Shown piece by piece: positions 1 through 9,098 of a DNA stretch of 64,000 nucleotides; within the stretch, counting starts at the first letter, position 1; each line of letters opens with the position of its first letter. The notes beneath the pieces were generated by a model that was not told where the DNA came from, made no database searches, and saw only the letters and a list, made by a program, of their open reading frames with translations. Source of the DNA: Bradyrhizobium sp. JYMT SZCCT0180 (GTDB taxonomy: Bacteria > Pseudomonadota > Alphaproteobacteria > Rhizobiales > Xanthobacteraceae); the NCBI RefSeq assembly GCF_018130165.1, contig NZ_JAFCLZ010000015.1, positions 1 through 64,000 on the forward strand, in the 5' to 3' direction. The position numbers and the translations under genes were made by a program.

Positions 1-427
1 GCGTACGCCGAAAGCGTGTGGTCCTGGCGCCCGTAACGGCGTCAAGTCTTTCGGGAGCTAACGCTTCCGAGGGGCGACGGTGGCAATAGAGGCCGTCTCA
101 CCGGGGAGAGCGCGTCATAAGCCGTAAAGCCATTGCGCAGGGAATGTCGGATGTTCTCCGCTGCCCTGTATGCTCGTGTGCAGCATTCTTATGCACAATC
201 GCACGCGAGACCGCGGGTGCAGCGCGCATCCGGCATTCCCTGCGCCCTCTGAATTGGGGGGCCGAAAGTTATCAGCAAACCTCGGGCGCAGTGCGTCGCG
301 GGAATGCGAACACATATTCAGTTGTCATCACCCGCGGATGCGGGTGATCCAGTATTCCAAAAGACGCCGATGATAGAACCGAAAAGCCGCGGCGTACTGG
401 GTCCCCCGCTTTCGCGGAGGACGACAG
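1..427. repeat. Dispersed intergenic repeat, copy 1 (cut by window start)
   Basis: Extended similarity to 30028-30450 in the same orientation, including a shared block from 'gtgtggtcctggcgcccgt' onward. It contains a nested hairpin: arms 135-153 and 227-245, with inner arms 173-181 and 201-209. The right part (about 325-427) is an imperfect inverted repeat carrying the 'gccgcggcgtactgg' core that recurs in other intergenic repeats here. Short ORFs across it are artefacts of the repeat. From memory this is a high-copy Bradyrhizobium family; its function is unknown to me. Confidence 0.8.
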
Positions 428-453
428 AATTGTGTGGGGCCGCACTATCACCC

Positions 454-540
454 CGTCATTGCGAGCGAAGCGAAGCAATCCATCTCACCACGCGAAGATA
501 GTATGGATTGCTTCGTCGCAAGTGCTCCTCGCAATGACGA
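454..540. repeat. REP-like inverted repeat
   Basis: The left arm starts 'cgtcattgcgagcgaagcg' and the right arm ends with its complement '...cgcaatgacga', separated by a short spacer. The same element is at 30469-30546. It is a short palindromic intergenic element lying between the dispersed repeat and the nitroreductase stop codon. Confidence 0.8.
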
Positions 541-613
541 GCCTGGTTGTTTGAAATTTGAATCCGAAAATTGGCGTTTCAACTGAACCGGAAATGGCTC
601 CGGCCGATGACTC

Positions 614-1177
614 CTAAAACCGCGTCACGATATCCGACAGCGCCGGGCGAGGGCGGTCCTCGGCGGGTTTTGACGGGGTGCCGATATGGATGAAGCCGGC
701 GAGTTTTTCGTCCGGCTTCACGCCGAGCCCTTCGAGCACGTCGCGGTCGAACGCGAACCAGCCGGTCAGCCAGTTGGCGCCGTAGCCGAGGGCGGTTGCC
801 GCGGTGACGATGTTCATGGCGCTGGCACCGGCCGACAATTCCTGCTCCCACGCCGGCACCTTGGGGTGTGGCTTGACAAAACTCACCACGGCGATGACCA
901 GCGGCGCGTCCATCATCCGGCGCTTTTCGATTTCGACATCGGCCGCCGGTGTGCCCGGATTCTTCCGCGCGAACACTGCTGCGATGACGTCGCCGGCGCG
1001 GGCGCGGGCATCGCCTTCGAACACGATGAAGCGCCACGGCGTCAGCTTGCCATGATCCGGCACGCGCGAGCCGATGGTGAGGATGGTGTCGAGTTCGTCG
1101 GCCGAGGGGCCAGGGCCGCTCATCTCGCGCGGTTTGATGGAGCGGCGGAGTTTTAGCAGTTCAAGGGCGTCGGGCAC
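614..1177 (-). CDS. YdjA-type nitroreductase family protein
   Basis: 187 aa, about the length of E. coli YdjA. The N-terminal 'LKLRRSIK' matches the FMN-contacting Arg-Arg motif of the nitroreductase fold, and 'GYGANWLTG' and the C-terminal 'GTPSKPAEDRPRP' match the small YdjA-like subgroup. Such enzymes are FMN-dependent, NAD(P)H-using oxidoreductases; the physiological substrate cannot be read from sequence. The start is GTG at 1177, preceded by a weak purine-rich 'GAAAGAGA'. It is separated from the upstream gene on the same strand by about 100 nt. Confidence 0.85.
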   Translation of the reverse strand: MPDALELLKLRRSIKPREMSGPGPSADELDTILTIGSRVPDHGKLTPWRFIVFEGDARARAGDVIAAVFARKNPGTPAADVEIEKRRMMDAPLVIAVVSFVKPHPKVPAWEQELSAGASAMNIVTAATALGYGANWLTGWFAFDRDVLEGLGVKPDEKLAGFIHIGTPSKPAEDRPRPALSDIVTRF

Positions 1178-1277
1178 GAGGGTCTCTTTCGTCGGACAGG
1201 ATTGGGCAATTGCCTAACACGCAGATAGGAAGGCAAGGAGGCCACCGAAAGCCAGTTTAGATCGATTGTGACGAGCC

Positions 1278-1478
1278 TTAAGGCTTGCGGGGCGGCATCT
1301 TCGCCGCCCGCTCCAGAAGATCCTTGCCGAGGTCTTCCAGGATCTCCCGCGTGGCCAGGAACAGGCTGTGTCCCTGCTCGGTTTCGATCGCCAGCGCGAC
1401 CACCGTCGGCCGGTTGGGATCCGGGATTAGCTGGTAAGCCCGGATCGGGTAAGCTGGAAGCTCCTGCTCGTCGGTCAT
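1278..1478 (-). CDS. Small conserved protein coupled to thrS
   Basis: 66 aa soluble protein (starts MTDEQELPAYPIRAYQL, ends in a basic AAKMPPRKP tail). The ATG at 1478 overlaps the thrS stop codon as ATGA, so translation is probably coupled to threonyl-tRNA synthetase. No catalytic motif or membrane segment is visible, and I do not recognise a named family. The protein is acidic overall with an amphipathic C-terminal helix. Its position suggests co-expression with thrS but does not prove a shared role. Confidence 0.75.
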   Translation of the reverse strand: MTDEQELPAYPIRAYQLIPDPNRPTVVALAIETEQGHSLFLATREILEDLGKDLLERAAKMPPRKP

Positions 1479-3523
1479 CAGGTCTCGAGCCTGGCGCGCT
1501 TGACGTCCGGCGGGGTGGCTTCCTCCACCAGCGCCGCCAGAGCCTCGTCGGTCGGCATCACCTTCTGGCCTTCGCTGCCGAGCCGGCGGACCGAGACCGA
1601 ATGGGTCTCGGCTTCCTTCTTGCCGACGACGAGAAGCGCGGGGATCTTCGCCAGCGAGTGCTCGCGGACCTTGTAGTTGATCTTCTCGTTGCGCAGGTCG
1701 ATCTCGACGCGCAGGCCGGCGCGCCGCGCCGCGGCGGCGACCACCTTGGCGTACTCGTCGCCTTCGGAAGTGATCGTGGTGACGACGGCTTGCACCGGCG
1801 CCAGCCAGAGCGGGAAGTTGCCGGCGAAATGCTCGATCAGGATGCCGATGAAGCGCTCCATCGAGCCGCAGATCGCGCGGTGCACCATGACCGGCACCTT
1901 CTTGGAGCCGTCGGCGTCGATGTAGAACGCGCCGAACCGTTCCGGCAGGTTGAAGTCGACCTGCGTGGTGCCGCACTGCCAGTCGCGGCCGATGGCGTCA
2001 CGCAGCACATATTCGAACTTCGGCCCGTAGAACGCGCCTTCGCCGGGATTGATCGCGGTCTTGATGCGGTTGCTGCCGCTGGCCTGGATCTCCGACAGCA
2101 CGGTGGCCATCACGCGCTCGGCGTGATCCCACATCTCGTCGGTGCCGACGCGCTTCTCCGGCTTGGTCGAGAGTTTGATCGTCAGCTCGCCCTCGAAGCC
2201 GAAATCCGCATAGGTCGACAGGATCAGGTCGTTGATCTTGAGGCACTCTTCTGCGAGCTGCGCCTCGGTGCAGAACACATGGGCGTCGTCCTGGGTGAAG
2301 CCGCGCACGCGCATCAGGCCGTGCATCGCGCCCGACGGCTCATAGCGGTGCACCACGCCGAATTCGGCGAGCCGCAGCGGCAGGTCGCGGTAGCTCTTCA
2401 GCCCATGCTTGAAGATCTGCACATGGCCGGGACAGTTCATCGGTTTGAGCGCAAACCAGCGCTTGTCCTCGGCCTCGTCGCCGGCCGATTGCGCCGCGAA
2501 CATGTTCTCGCGGTACCAGTCCCAATGGCCGGACGTCTCCCACAGCACCTTGTCGAGGATCTGCGGCGCGTTGACCTCGCTGTAGTCGCCGGTCAGGCGG
2601 CGGCGCATATAGGCGATCAGCGCCTGGAACACCGTCCAGCCCTTCGGGTGCCAGAACACCACGCCGGGGCCTTCCTCCTGGAAGTGGAACAGGTCGAGCT
2701 CGCGGCCGAGCTTGCGGTGGTCGCGCTTCTCGGCCTCCTCGATCTGCTTCAGATAGAGGTCGAGGTCTTCCTGCTTCGCAAACGCCGTGCCGTAGATGCG
2801 CGTCAGCATCGGGTTGTTGCTGTCGCCGCGCCAATAGGCGCCCGCGACCTTCATCAGCTTGAACGCATTGCCGACCTTGCCGGTCGAGGTCATGTGCGGG
2901 CCACGGCACAAATCGAACCAGTCGCCCTGGAAATAGATCTTGATCGGCTCGTCGCCGGGAATGGCGTCGACCAGTTCGACCTTGAAGGCTTCGCCCTTGT
3001 CGCGAAACACTTGCTTTGTCTTCTCGCGCGACCAGACTTCCTTGGTGAAGGGTTGGTCGCGCGCGACGATCTCGCGCATCTTTTTTTCGATCGCGGCGAA
3101 ATCTTCCGGCGTGAACGGCTCGTTGCGGAAGAAGTCGTAATAGAAGCCGTTCTCGATCACCGGGCCGATGGTGACCTGCGTGCCCGGCCACAGCGACTGC
3201 ACCGCTTCGGCGAGCACGTGGGCCGCGTCATGCCGGATCAGTTCCAGTGCGCGGGCGTCGTCGCGGTTGACGAACTCGATCCTGGCATCGCCCGAGATCG
3301 GATCGTTGAGGTCGGCGACCACACCATCGAGCGCCATCGCGACGGTGCGCTTGGCCAGCGACGGCGAGATGCCCTTGGCGATCTCGAGTCCGGTAATGTC
3401 CTGGGGAAATTCGCGCTTGGCGCCATCGGGGAAGGTGAGGGTGATTTTTTGCACGGGTTCGGCCGGTTTCAAGTTTGCAAGGCCAAATTGGAATCCCGGT
3501 GCGGGTGCATTGCTGTCAGGCAT
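1478..3523 (-). CDS. thrS: Threonyl-tRNA synthetase
   Basis: 681 aa class II synthetase that charges tRNA-Thr in the cytoplasm. Order of domains: TGS domain (about 25-90), second additional/editing domain with the H-x-x-x-H type 'RHDAAHVLAEA' (about 95-250), catalytic core (about 270-560) with the zinc-site 'KPMNCPGH' Cys and 'VMVHRAICGSMERF' His, and a C-terminal anticodon-binding domain (about 570-680). The ATG at 3523 has a good SD (GGAGA, 5 nt spacing). It is slightly longer than the E. coli enzyme because of N-terminal residues. It is followed by a small overlapping gene. Confidence 0.98.
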   Translation of the reverse strand: MPDSNAPAPGFQFGLANLKPAEPVQKITLTFPDGAKREFPQDITGLEIAKGISPSLAKRTVAMALDGVVADLNDPISGDARIEFVNRDDARALELIRHDAAHVLAEAVQSLWPGTQVTIGPVIENGFYYDFFRNEPFTPEDFAAIEKKMREIVARDQPFTKEVWSREKTKQVFRDKGEAFKVELVDAIPGDEPIKIYFQGDWFDLCRGPHMTSTGKVGNAFKLMKVAGAYWRGDSNNPMLTRIYGTAFAKQEDLDLYLKQIEEAEKRDHRKLGRELDLFHFQEEGPGVVFWHPKGWTVFQALIAYMRRRLTGDYSEVNAPQILDKVLWETSGHWDWYRENMFAAQSAGDEAEDKRWFALKPMNCPGHVQIFKHGLKSYRDLPLRLAEFGVVHRYEPSGAMHGLMRVRGFTQDDAHVFCTEAQLAEECLKINDLILSTYADFGFEGELTIKLSTKPEKRVGTDEMWDHAERVMATVLSEIQASGSNRIKTAINPGEGAFYGPKFEYVLRDAIGRDWQCGTTQVDFNLPERFGAFYIDADGSKKVPVMVHRAICGSMERFIGILIEHFAGNFPLWLAPVQAVVTTITSEGDEYAKVVAAAARRAGLRVEIDLRNEKINYKVREHSLAKIPALLVVGKKEAETHSVSVRRLGSEGQKVMPTDEALAALVEEATPPDVKRARLET

Positions 3524-3712
3524 TGGCGTCTCCTAAAGCTCACTCCTGCGAACGAGCGCAGGTAAGCGGGAACAGGCGGTATAGCAGGGGATTCGGCTCC
3601 TGCAATCGGGCAATATCAAGAAAATCGGCGGCCCGTCCCCGCGGTTGGGGGCCGCCTTCGTGACAAGACCAGGTTCGCGTGCTCTTCTTGGCGCGGGGAT
3701 TGAGAGGGCATC

Positions 3713-5617
3713 GTGAGGGCAGGCAATACCGCGGCCTATGCCGCTTTAGTGGCGCTTCAATTCGCGGCCGTGGGGCTGGCGTCACCGGACAAGGCGATCG
3801 CCCGCGAGCAGCCAAGCGGCTGCAAGGTCGGTCCGCTGAAAAGCACCAGCGAACTGGACGACCGCGTCGCGGCCTGCACGATCCTGATCGATACCAGCCG
3901 CTCGCCAAAGCAGCTGGCGCTGGCACTGTCGTACCGTGCGCAAAGCCTCCTCAACCAGAAGAAATGCGAAGCCGGGTTTGCCGACCTGATGCGCGCCAAG
4001 GACGTCTCGCCCTCCAAAAAGAGCTCCGACTATTACGATCTGCATTTGTGGATCTCGTACTACTGGCAGCACTGCAAGGGCGATTTCGATCGCGGCCTCG
4101 AGGTGTTGAATGAAGCCGCTGCGATCCTGCCCCGCGATCCCGCGGTCTATAACCAGCGGGCCAACATGCTCAGCGACAAGGGCGATCACGCGGCGGCGCT
4201 TGCCGACATCAACAGATCGATCGCCCTGATCAACAACGATCCCTATCGCGCCTCGGCCTACAACAACCGCGCGCTGATCTTGAAGACGATGGGGGAGTAT
4301 GAAAAGGCGGCAGCCGATTTCGGCGTTGCGATCAAGCTCGCGCCCAAGAACGCCAAATATTATGCCAACCGCGGCGACGCCTGGCGCCGCACCGGAAACC
4401 TCGAGCGTGCGTTGCAGGACCAGGACCGTGCCATCGAGCTTTACGCCGGCGGTCCCGGCATCGCCCTTGGCCTGACGCTGCGCGGCGAGACGCTGCGTTA
4501 CATGGGCGAATACGACCGGGCGCTTTCCGACTTCAACCAGGCCGTCCGGATCGAACCGGACTTCGCGCCGGCGCTCACCGGCCGCGGACTGACGTTCGAG
4601 CGCACCGGCGATCTCGAGCGCGCGAAATCCGAGTTCCGGAACGCGTTGTCGATCAGCGAGAATTCCGGCCGGGGCGACCTGTCGAAATCCGCGCGTGAAA
4701 CCGCCGAGGCGCGTCTTGCGGCGCTTTCCTCCGGTGTGCCGCAGCCGACCATCCTTCCGGTCCCCGTCAGGGCGGCCTCGACGAATTCGGTGCCGACCCC
4801 GGCCGTTGCGATACCCGTCGTGGCACCCGCAGCGGCCAAGACTACGGCTGCAAAGCAAGGCCGCCGGGCCGCACTGATCATCGGTAACTCCGCCTACAAG
4901 TCGGTACGGGCGCTCGAGAACCCGGGCCGTGACGCCGAAAAAATCGCGGGCACATTGCGCGCGATCGGCTTCGACAGCGTAACGGTCGCCATCGACGTGA
5001 CGCGCGAGAAAATGACCAAGGCGCTGCGCACGTTTGCGGCGGCCGCCGACAAGTCCGACTGGGCGATGGTCTATTATGCCGGCCACGGCATCGAGGTGAA
5101 TGGCGTCAATTACCTGATACCGGTCGATGCCAAACTGGCATCCGGCCGCGACGCCCTGTTCGAGGCCATGCCGCTGGATCAGGTGATGGCGGCCATCGAC
5201 GGCGCAAGGAAGCTCAAGCTCGTGATGCTCGATGCCTGCCGGGACAATCCGTTTGCGAATGCATCAACGGCAACTTCGCCGCCGGTTGCCGCTGCGCCGG
5301 CGCCGGCTTCGAACGAAGGCGACACGCGCGGCGCGAAGACGCGCTCGGTCGGCCGCGGGCTCGGCGAGGTCAAGGTGCAGGGCGCATCGCTGGTCGTCTA
5401 CGCGGCCAAGCATGGCGAGACCGCGCTGGACGGCGAGGGGGATTATTCGCCGTTTGCCGTCGCGGTCGTGCAGCGGATCGCGACGCCGGGCGTCGAGATC
5501 AACAAGCTGTTCCGCCTCGTCCGCGACGACGTGATGGAAGCGACCGCGGGACGGCAGGAGCCGTACACCTATGGTTCGCTGCCCGGACGCGAAGACTTTT
5601 TCTTCGTGAACAGGTGA
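3713..5617 (+). CDS. TPR-repeat protein with C-terminal caspase (C14) domain
   Basis: 634 aa, GTG start with SD AGAGGG four bases upstream. An N-terminal hydrophobic segment (residues 7-27) suggests export or membrane anchoring. About five TPR units lie at residues 142-320, followed by a Pro/Ala/Val-rich linker (about 345-375) and a caspase-like p20 domain (about 380-630). The catalytic dyad is intact: His458 in 'YYAGHGIEVNG' and Cys509 in 'LDACRDNPF'. The architecture suggests a scaffolded cysteine peptidase in the cell envelope; the substrate is unknown. A second caspase-like gene is at 18375-19607. Confidence 0.9.
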   Translation: MRAGNTAAYAALVALQFAAVGLASPDKAIAREQPSGCKVGPLKSTSELDDRVAACTILIDTSRSPKQLALALSYRAQSLLNQKKCEAGFADLMRAKDVSPSKKSSDYYDLHLWISYYWQHCKGDFDRGLEVLNEAAAILPRDPAVYNQRANMLSDKGDHAAALADINRSIALINNDPYRASAYNNRALILKTMGEYEKAAADFGVAIKLAPKNAKYYANRGDAWRRTGNLERALQDQDRAIELYAGGPGIALGLTLRGETLRYMGEYDRALSDFNQAVRIEPDFAPALTGRGLTFERTGDLERAKSEFRNALSISENSGRGDLSKSARETAEARLAALSSGVPQPTILPVPVRAASTNSVPTPAVAIPVVAPAAAKTTAAKQGRRAALIIGNSAYKSVRALENPGRDAEKIAGTLRAIGFDSVTVAIDVTREKMTKALRTFAAAADKSDWAMVYYAGHGIEVNGVNYLIPVDAKLASGRDALFEAMPLDQVMAAIDGARKLKLVMLDACRDNPFANASTATSPPVAAAPAPASNEGDTRGAKTRSVGRGLGEVKVQGASLVVYAAKHGETALDGEGDYSPFAVAVVQRIATPGVEINKLFRLVRDDVMEATAGRQEPYTYGSLPGREDFFFVNR

Positions 5618-5632
5618 CCCGCGACAGGGATC

Positions 5633-5959
5633 CTAATCCGCCATCCGCGTCAACACGGCCTTGAAGGTGACGCCGGGCAATTGCAGCGCGGTGCCTTCAA
5701 AGTCGATCATGCTGCCGTTGTCGGCCCCCTTCAGCGTCAGCGTGATCATGTCGATCCCGAACAGCGGCTTGAAGGCCGGATCGGGGTTGTGACGCTCTGT
5801 GGTGACCCTGGCCTGAATGCAGTCGCCCTTGTCGGTGTAATTGCCGATGAATGCGAAAGCCGAATTGCCGCCCCGAAGCTTGCCGCCGCAGGCGTAAATC
5901 ACGCCGGTGCCGGTTCCATGAACCGTATGAAATTCAACCTTGTATAAGCCGTCCTGCAA
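5633..5959 (-). CDS. GrlR-like small beta-barrel protein
   Basis: 108 aa. The start is placed at TTG 5959 because it is preceded by GGGGA and gives the usual family opening 'MQDGLYKVEF'. An upstream in-frame TTG at 5971 is less well placed. The pattern 'GxGVIYACGGKLRGG...FIGNYTDKG' resembles the T3SS negative regulator GrlR fold, also found as a stand-alone protein in rhizobia. No type III secretion genes are in the window, so a secretion role is not implied. It is convergent with the caspase gene (15 nt between stops). Confidence 0.6.
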   Translation of the reverse strand: MQDGLYKVEFHTVHGTGTGVIYACGGKLRGGNSAFAFIGNYTDKGDCIQARVTTERHNPDPAFKPLFGIDMITLTLKGADNGSMIDFEGTALQLPGVTFKAVLTRMAD

Positions 5960-6128
5960 AACGATCCCCAAAAGTTGTATCCCCTAATGACTGCACCCTA
6001 TGGTCCGGGGCTGCGTCGGACAATGCTGCGCGCCCTAAATCGTTGGGCCATCAACATCACAATTCGATCAGTGGAATTCAGCGGTATGATGGGAAGGATC
6101 AGCGAAGAAGCCTCGCTGAAGCGACCGA

Positions 6129-7430
6129 TTACCGGTTCGCGGGTGACGGCGCGCTGGCGATCCGGGTCAGCTGTGGCGAAGCCGCCATCTTGACCAGCAC
6201 GTCCTTGACCGGATGCTCGGTCCAGGCCTGCGTGACGTAGCTGCGATGGGTGATACCGTCGCGCGTCTGCACGAACACCACGCTGCCGGGCCGCAGCGGC
6301 CCGTCCATGTTCTCGGTGACGGTGATGCCTTTTTCGCGCAGCATCGACATCAGTTCCTGATCGCGTCGCTTGGTGTAGCGGGTGTAGGAGCTGACGAAGA
6401 AGCCGGTGCGGTTCTTCTCGATCCAGGACGCAAACTTGTCGAGTTCGCCATAGACCGCATCGAGCAGGAACACGCCGCGGACGCGGCCCGGGACACCGCC
6501 GACCTCGAGGCTCCAGGCGGTGGGAACGAAACCGCCGCTATAGCCGATGATGATGATCGGCATGTTGGCAAAAGCCTGCGCCGATTTCGGGTCGCCGGTG
6601 AGGCGGGCGAGATGGCTCGCCGACTCGTCCATGAAGCGCTTGAAGCCGCCGGGCTGCCAGAACTTGCCGGCGCTGGAATCGGCGGCGTTCACCGCCAGCT
6701 GCGGCGCCAGCAGCACGGCGTTCACACCTGAATCCGAAATCTGCTGCGGCACCAATTGACGGTCGCGGACATCGCGTTCCAGCGTCGCGCCATTGCCGTG
6801 AAAGAACACCACGATCACGCCGGGCTTGCGGACGTCGAAGGTCTCGGGGACGTGCACCAGCACGCGGCTGTCGTTGTAGGTCTGATCCTGCCAATAGACC
6901 CGGCCGCCATAGCTGCGGCGTCCCTTGCGCTCACCATTCGAGATGTTGAGGAACGGCGCATCGGTGCGCGGATTGTTGCCGAAATAGGGGAAGGCGGAGG
7001 ATTTCATGCTGACCAGCGTGGTCAGTTCTTCGCGCTCGGTCTGGCGCGGCAGGGTCAGTGTGGGATTGAGCGAGGCGACCCTGACCGGCTCGGTCCGCAC
7101 CTTGCGTTGAGGCGGGGTTGGGGCCAGCGCAACTTGCTGCACCAGGCTCTCGCTTGGGGTCGGGAAACGGTCGGCGAATTGCGGCTGCGGGAAACGGTCT
7201 TCAAAACTGTCGCCTGACGTGGCGTGGGCGTTCGCGGCCAGCATGTCCGCGCTGGGCGCCTTGCCGCATTGAACCAGGACAAAGGACAGGGGTACAAAAA
7301 GCGAAGCGACCGCGACCCAGCGCCAGCGACGAGGATGGGCATGCCGGGGCTGGGCATGGCGCTGCGTCGCCGGGGAAATCACCCGGTCCGCGCGATGATG
7401 TATCTGGAATTTCGGATCCGCTCCGACCAT
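6129..7430 (-). CDS. Membrane-anchored alpha/beta hydrolase-fold protein
   Basis: 433 aa from the ATG at 7430; an in-frame GTG at 7475 would add 15 residues. Residues about 38-55 form a single N-terminal hydrophobic segment after a basic stretch (HPRRWRW), then a long low-complexity linker. The hydrolase domain (about 195-430) shows 'VVFFHGNGA' (oxyanion region), 'IIIGYSGG' (nucleophile elbow Ser), 'FLLDAVYG' (candidate Asp) and 'GITHRSY' (candidate His). Probably an inner-membrane hydrolase facing the periplasm. The substrate cannot be inferred. Confidence 0.7.
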   Translation of the reverse strand: MVGADPKFQIHHRADRVISPATQRHAQPRHAHPRRWRWVAVASLFVPLSFVLVQCGKAPSADMLAANAHATSGDSFEDRFPQPQFADRFPTPSESLVQQVALAPTPPQRKVRTEPVRVASLNPTLTLPRQTEREELTTLVSMKSSAFPYFGNNPRTDAPFLNISNGERKGRRSYGGRVYWQDQTYNDSRVLVHVPETFDVRKPGVIVVFFHGNGATLERDVRDRQLVPQQISDSGVNAVLLAPQLAVNAADSSAGKFWQPGGFKRFMDESASHLARLTGDPKSAQAFANMPIIIIGYSGGFVPTAWSLEVGGVPGRVRGVFLLDAVYGELDKFASWIEKNRTGFFVSSYTRYTKRRDQELMSMLREKGITVTENMDGPLRPGSVVFVQTRDGITHRSYVTQAWTEHPVKDVLVKMAASPQLTRIASAPSPANR

Positions 7431-7724
7431 CCACCCCGTGCCCCAAGGACCACCTGAGAACCACCCAAGATCCACCCTTAACCGGCGTACCTCGATCGTG
7501 TTTAGGCGACGTTAAGCTTCCGGAGAAAACTCCCCACATCCGGACATCCCAAGGAGACCATCCAATCGTGTCCTGATTGTGAGCCCCGCCATCTTGTCCT
7601 CGCAATGTCGCGGTGCACTGCAAAGGCCAGCGAGGCTTCTCTGGGTATTGTTAACGCTGCTTGAATTGGGCGGCTCCAGCCTGCACCATGAGGGTTCAGG
7701 CGCGGCGCTGAAGGTACGGTCGAA

Positions 7725-9098
7725 ATGGCGGCATCAGAAACGGGCAGCGCGGCATGGTCCGGCCCGCGTCCCGGCGGCGGCTCGACCATTTCGGTCGTGG
7801 TAGCGATCTCCATCGTCGTTGCCGACATGGTCGGCGTTGGCGTCTTCACCAGCCTGGGCTTTCAGGTCAAGGATATCCCTTCCGGCTTCTCGATCCTGTT
7901 GCTGTGGACCGTCGGCGGTATCGTCGCGTTGTGCGGGGTGTTTGCCTATAGCGAGCTCGGGGCGATGTTTCCGCGCTCGAGCGGCGAGTACAACTTTCTC
8001 GGCCGCGCCTTTCACCCGGCCTTCGGTTTCGTGGCGGGCTGGGTGTCGGCGACCGTTGGTTTTGCGGCACCGGTCGCACTCGCCGCGATGGCGTTCGGCG
8101 AATACGGCAAATCGGTCTTTCCGGATGCGCCACCGCTGGCGCTCGCCATCGGCGTGGTCTGGCTGGTGTCGTTGGTGCAGCTCACCGGCGTCAGGCACTC
8201 CAGCACCTTCCAGTTGATCGCGACCATCCTCAAGGTGCTGCTGATCGTGGCCTTCCTGGTCGCCGGATTTCTGATGGCGACGCCGCAGCCGTTGTCGTTC
8301 GCGCCGTCGGCGTCCGACTTCTCCCACATCGTCAGCGCACCGTTCGCGATCAGCCTGGTGTTCGTGATGTATTCGTTCTCGGGCTGGAATGCGGCGACCT
8401 ACATCATCGGCGAGGTGCACGATCCGGAGCGCAACGTGCCGCGCGCGATGCTGGCGGGGACGCTGATCGTGCTGGTGCTGTATGTGGCGCTGAACGCGGT
8501 GTTCCTGCACTCCGCGCCGATCGACAAGCTGGCGGGCCAGCTCGACGTTGCCCGCGTCTCCGGCAGTTACATCTTCGGCGAGTTCGGCGGCCGCATCGTC
8601 GGCGCGATGATCTGCTTCGGTCTGATCTCCTCGATCAGCGCGATGATGTGGATCGGACCGCGCGTGATGATGACCATGGGCGAGGACATTCCGGTGCTGC
8701 GCCCGTTCGCGCGCCGGTCGACCGGCGGCGCGCCGGCCTGGGCCATTCTGTTCCAGCTGACGGTGGCGAGCCTGATGCTGTTCACGCGCAGTTTTGAAGC
8801 GGTGCTCGAATTCATCCAGTTCGCATTGTTGTTCTGTTCGTTCTTCACCGTGCTCGGCGTCATCAAGCTGCGCATCACGCACCCCGACCTGCCGCGACCC
8901 TATCGCGCCTGGGGATACCCGGTGACCCCGCTGGTTTTCCTGCTCGTGACCGGCTTCATGATGTACTATCTTTTGACGGAACAACCGCTGCGGGTGTTCC
9001 TCGGTGTTTTGATCATGCTGTCAGGACTTCTGATTTACGCCGTGTTCCGCAAGCGGGCCGATCAAGGCCCGGTGGCCGCGTCCGCGGGTAGCGAATGA
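7725..9098 (+). CDS. APC-superfamily amino acid permease
   Basis: 457 aa with about 12 hydrophobic helices. The first helix region 'SIVVADMVGVGVFTSLGFQ' matches the conserved helix-1 Gly-rich substrate site of APC transporters, and 'YSELGAMFPRSSGEYNFLGRAF' matches the helix 2-3 signature. Predicted proton- or exchange-coupled amino acid uptake at the inner membrane; the substrate is not determinable. It overlaps the next gene by an ATGA, indicating a two-gene unit. Confidence 0.92.
   Translation: MAASETGSAAWSGPRPGGGSTISVVVAISIVVADMVGVGVFTSLGFQVKDIPSGFSILLLWTVGGIVALCGVFAYSELGAMFPRSSGEYNFLGRAFHPAFGFVAGWVSATVGFAAPVALAAMAFGEYGKSVFPDAPPLALAIGVVWLVSLVQLTGVRHSSTFQLIATILKVLLIVAFLVAGFLMATPQPLSFAPSASDFSHIVSAPFAISLVFVMYSFSGWNAATYIIGEVHDPERNVPRAMLAGTLIVLVLYVALNAVFLHSAPIDKLAGQLDVARVSGSYIFGEFGGRIVGAMICFGLISSISAMMWIGPRVMMTMGEDIPVLRPFARRSTGGAPAWAILFQLTVASLMLFTRSFEAVLEFIQFALLFCSFFTVLGVIKLRITHPDLPRPYRAWGYPVTPLVFLLVTGFMMYYLLTEQPLRVFLGVLIMLSGLLIYAVFRKRADQGPVAASAGSE

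Noticed and set aside
1268..3565. 765-aa plus-strand ORF
   Set aside because: It is antisense to thrS. Long antisense ORFs are common in this GC-rich codon usage, and the translation has no recognisable domain.
7734..8984. 416-aa minus-strand ORF
   Set aside because: Antisense to the APC permease, which has clear TM helices; the translation is His/Arg/Asp-rich shadow sequence.
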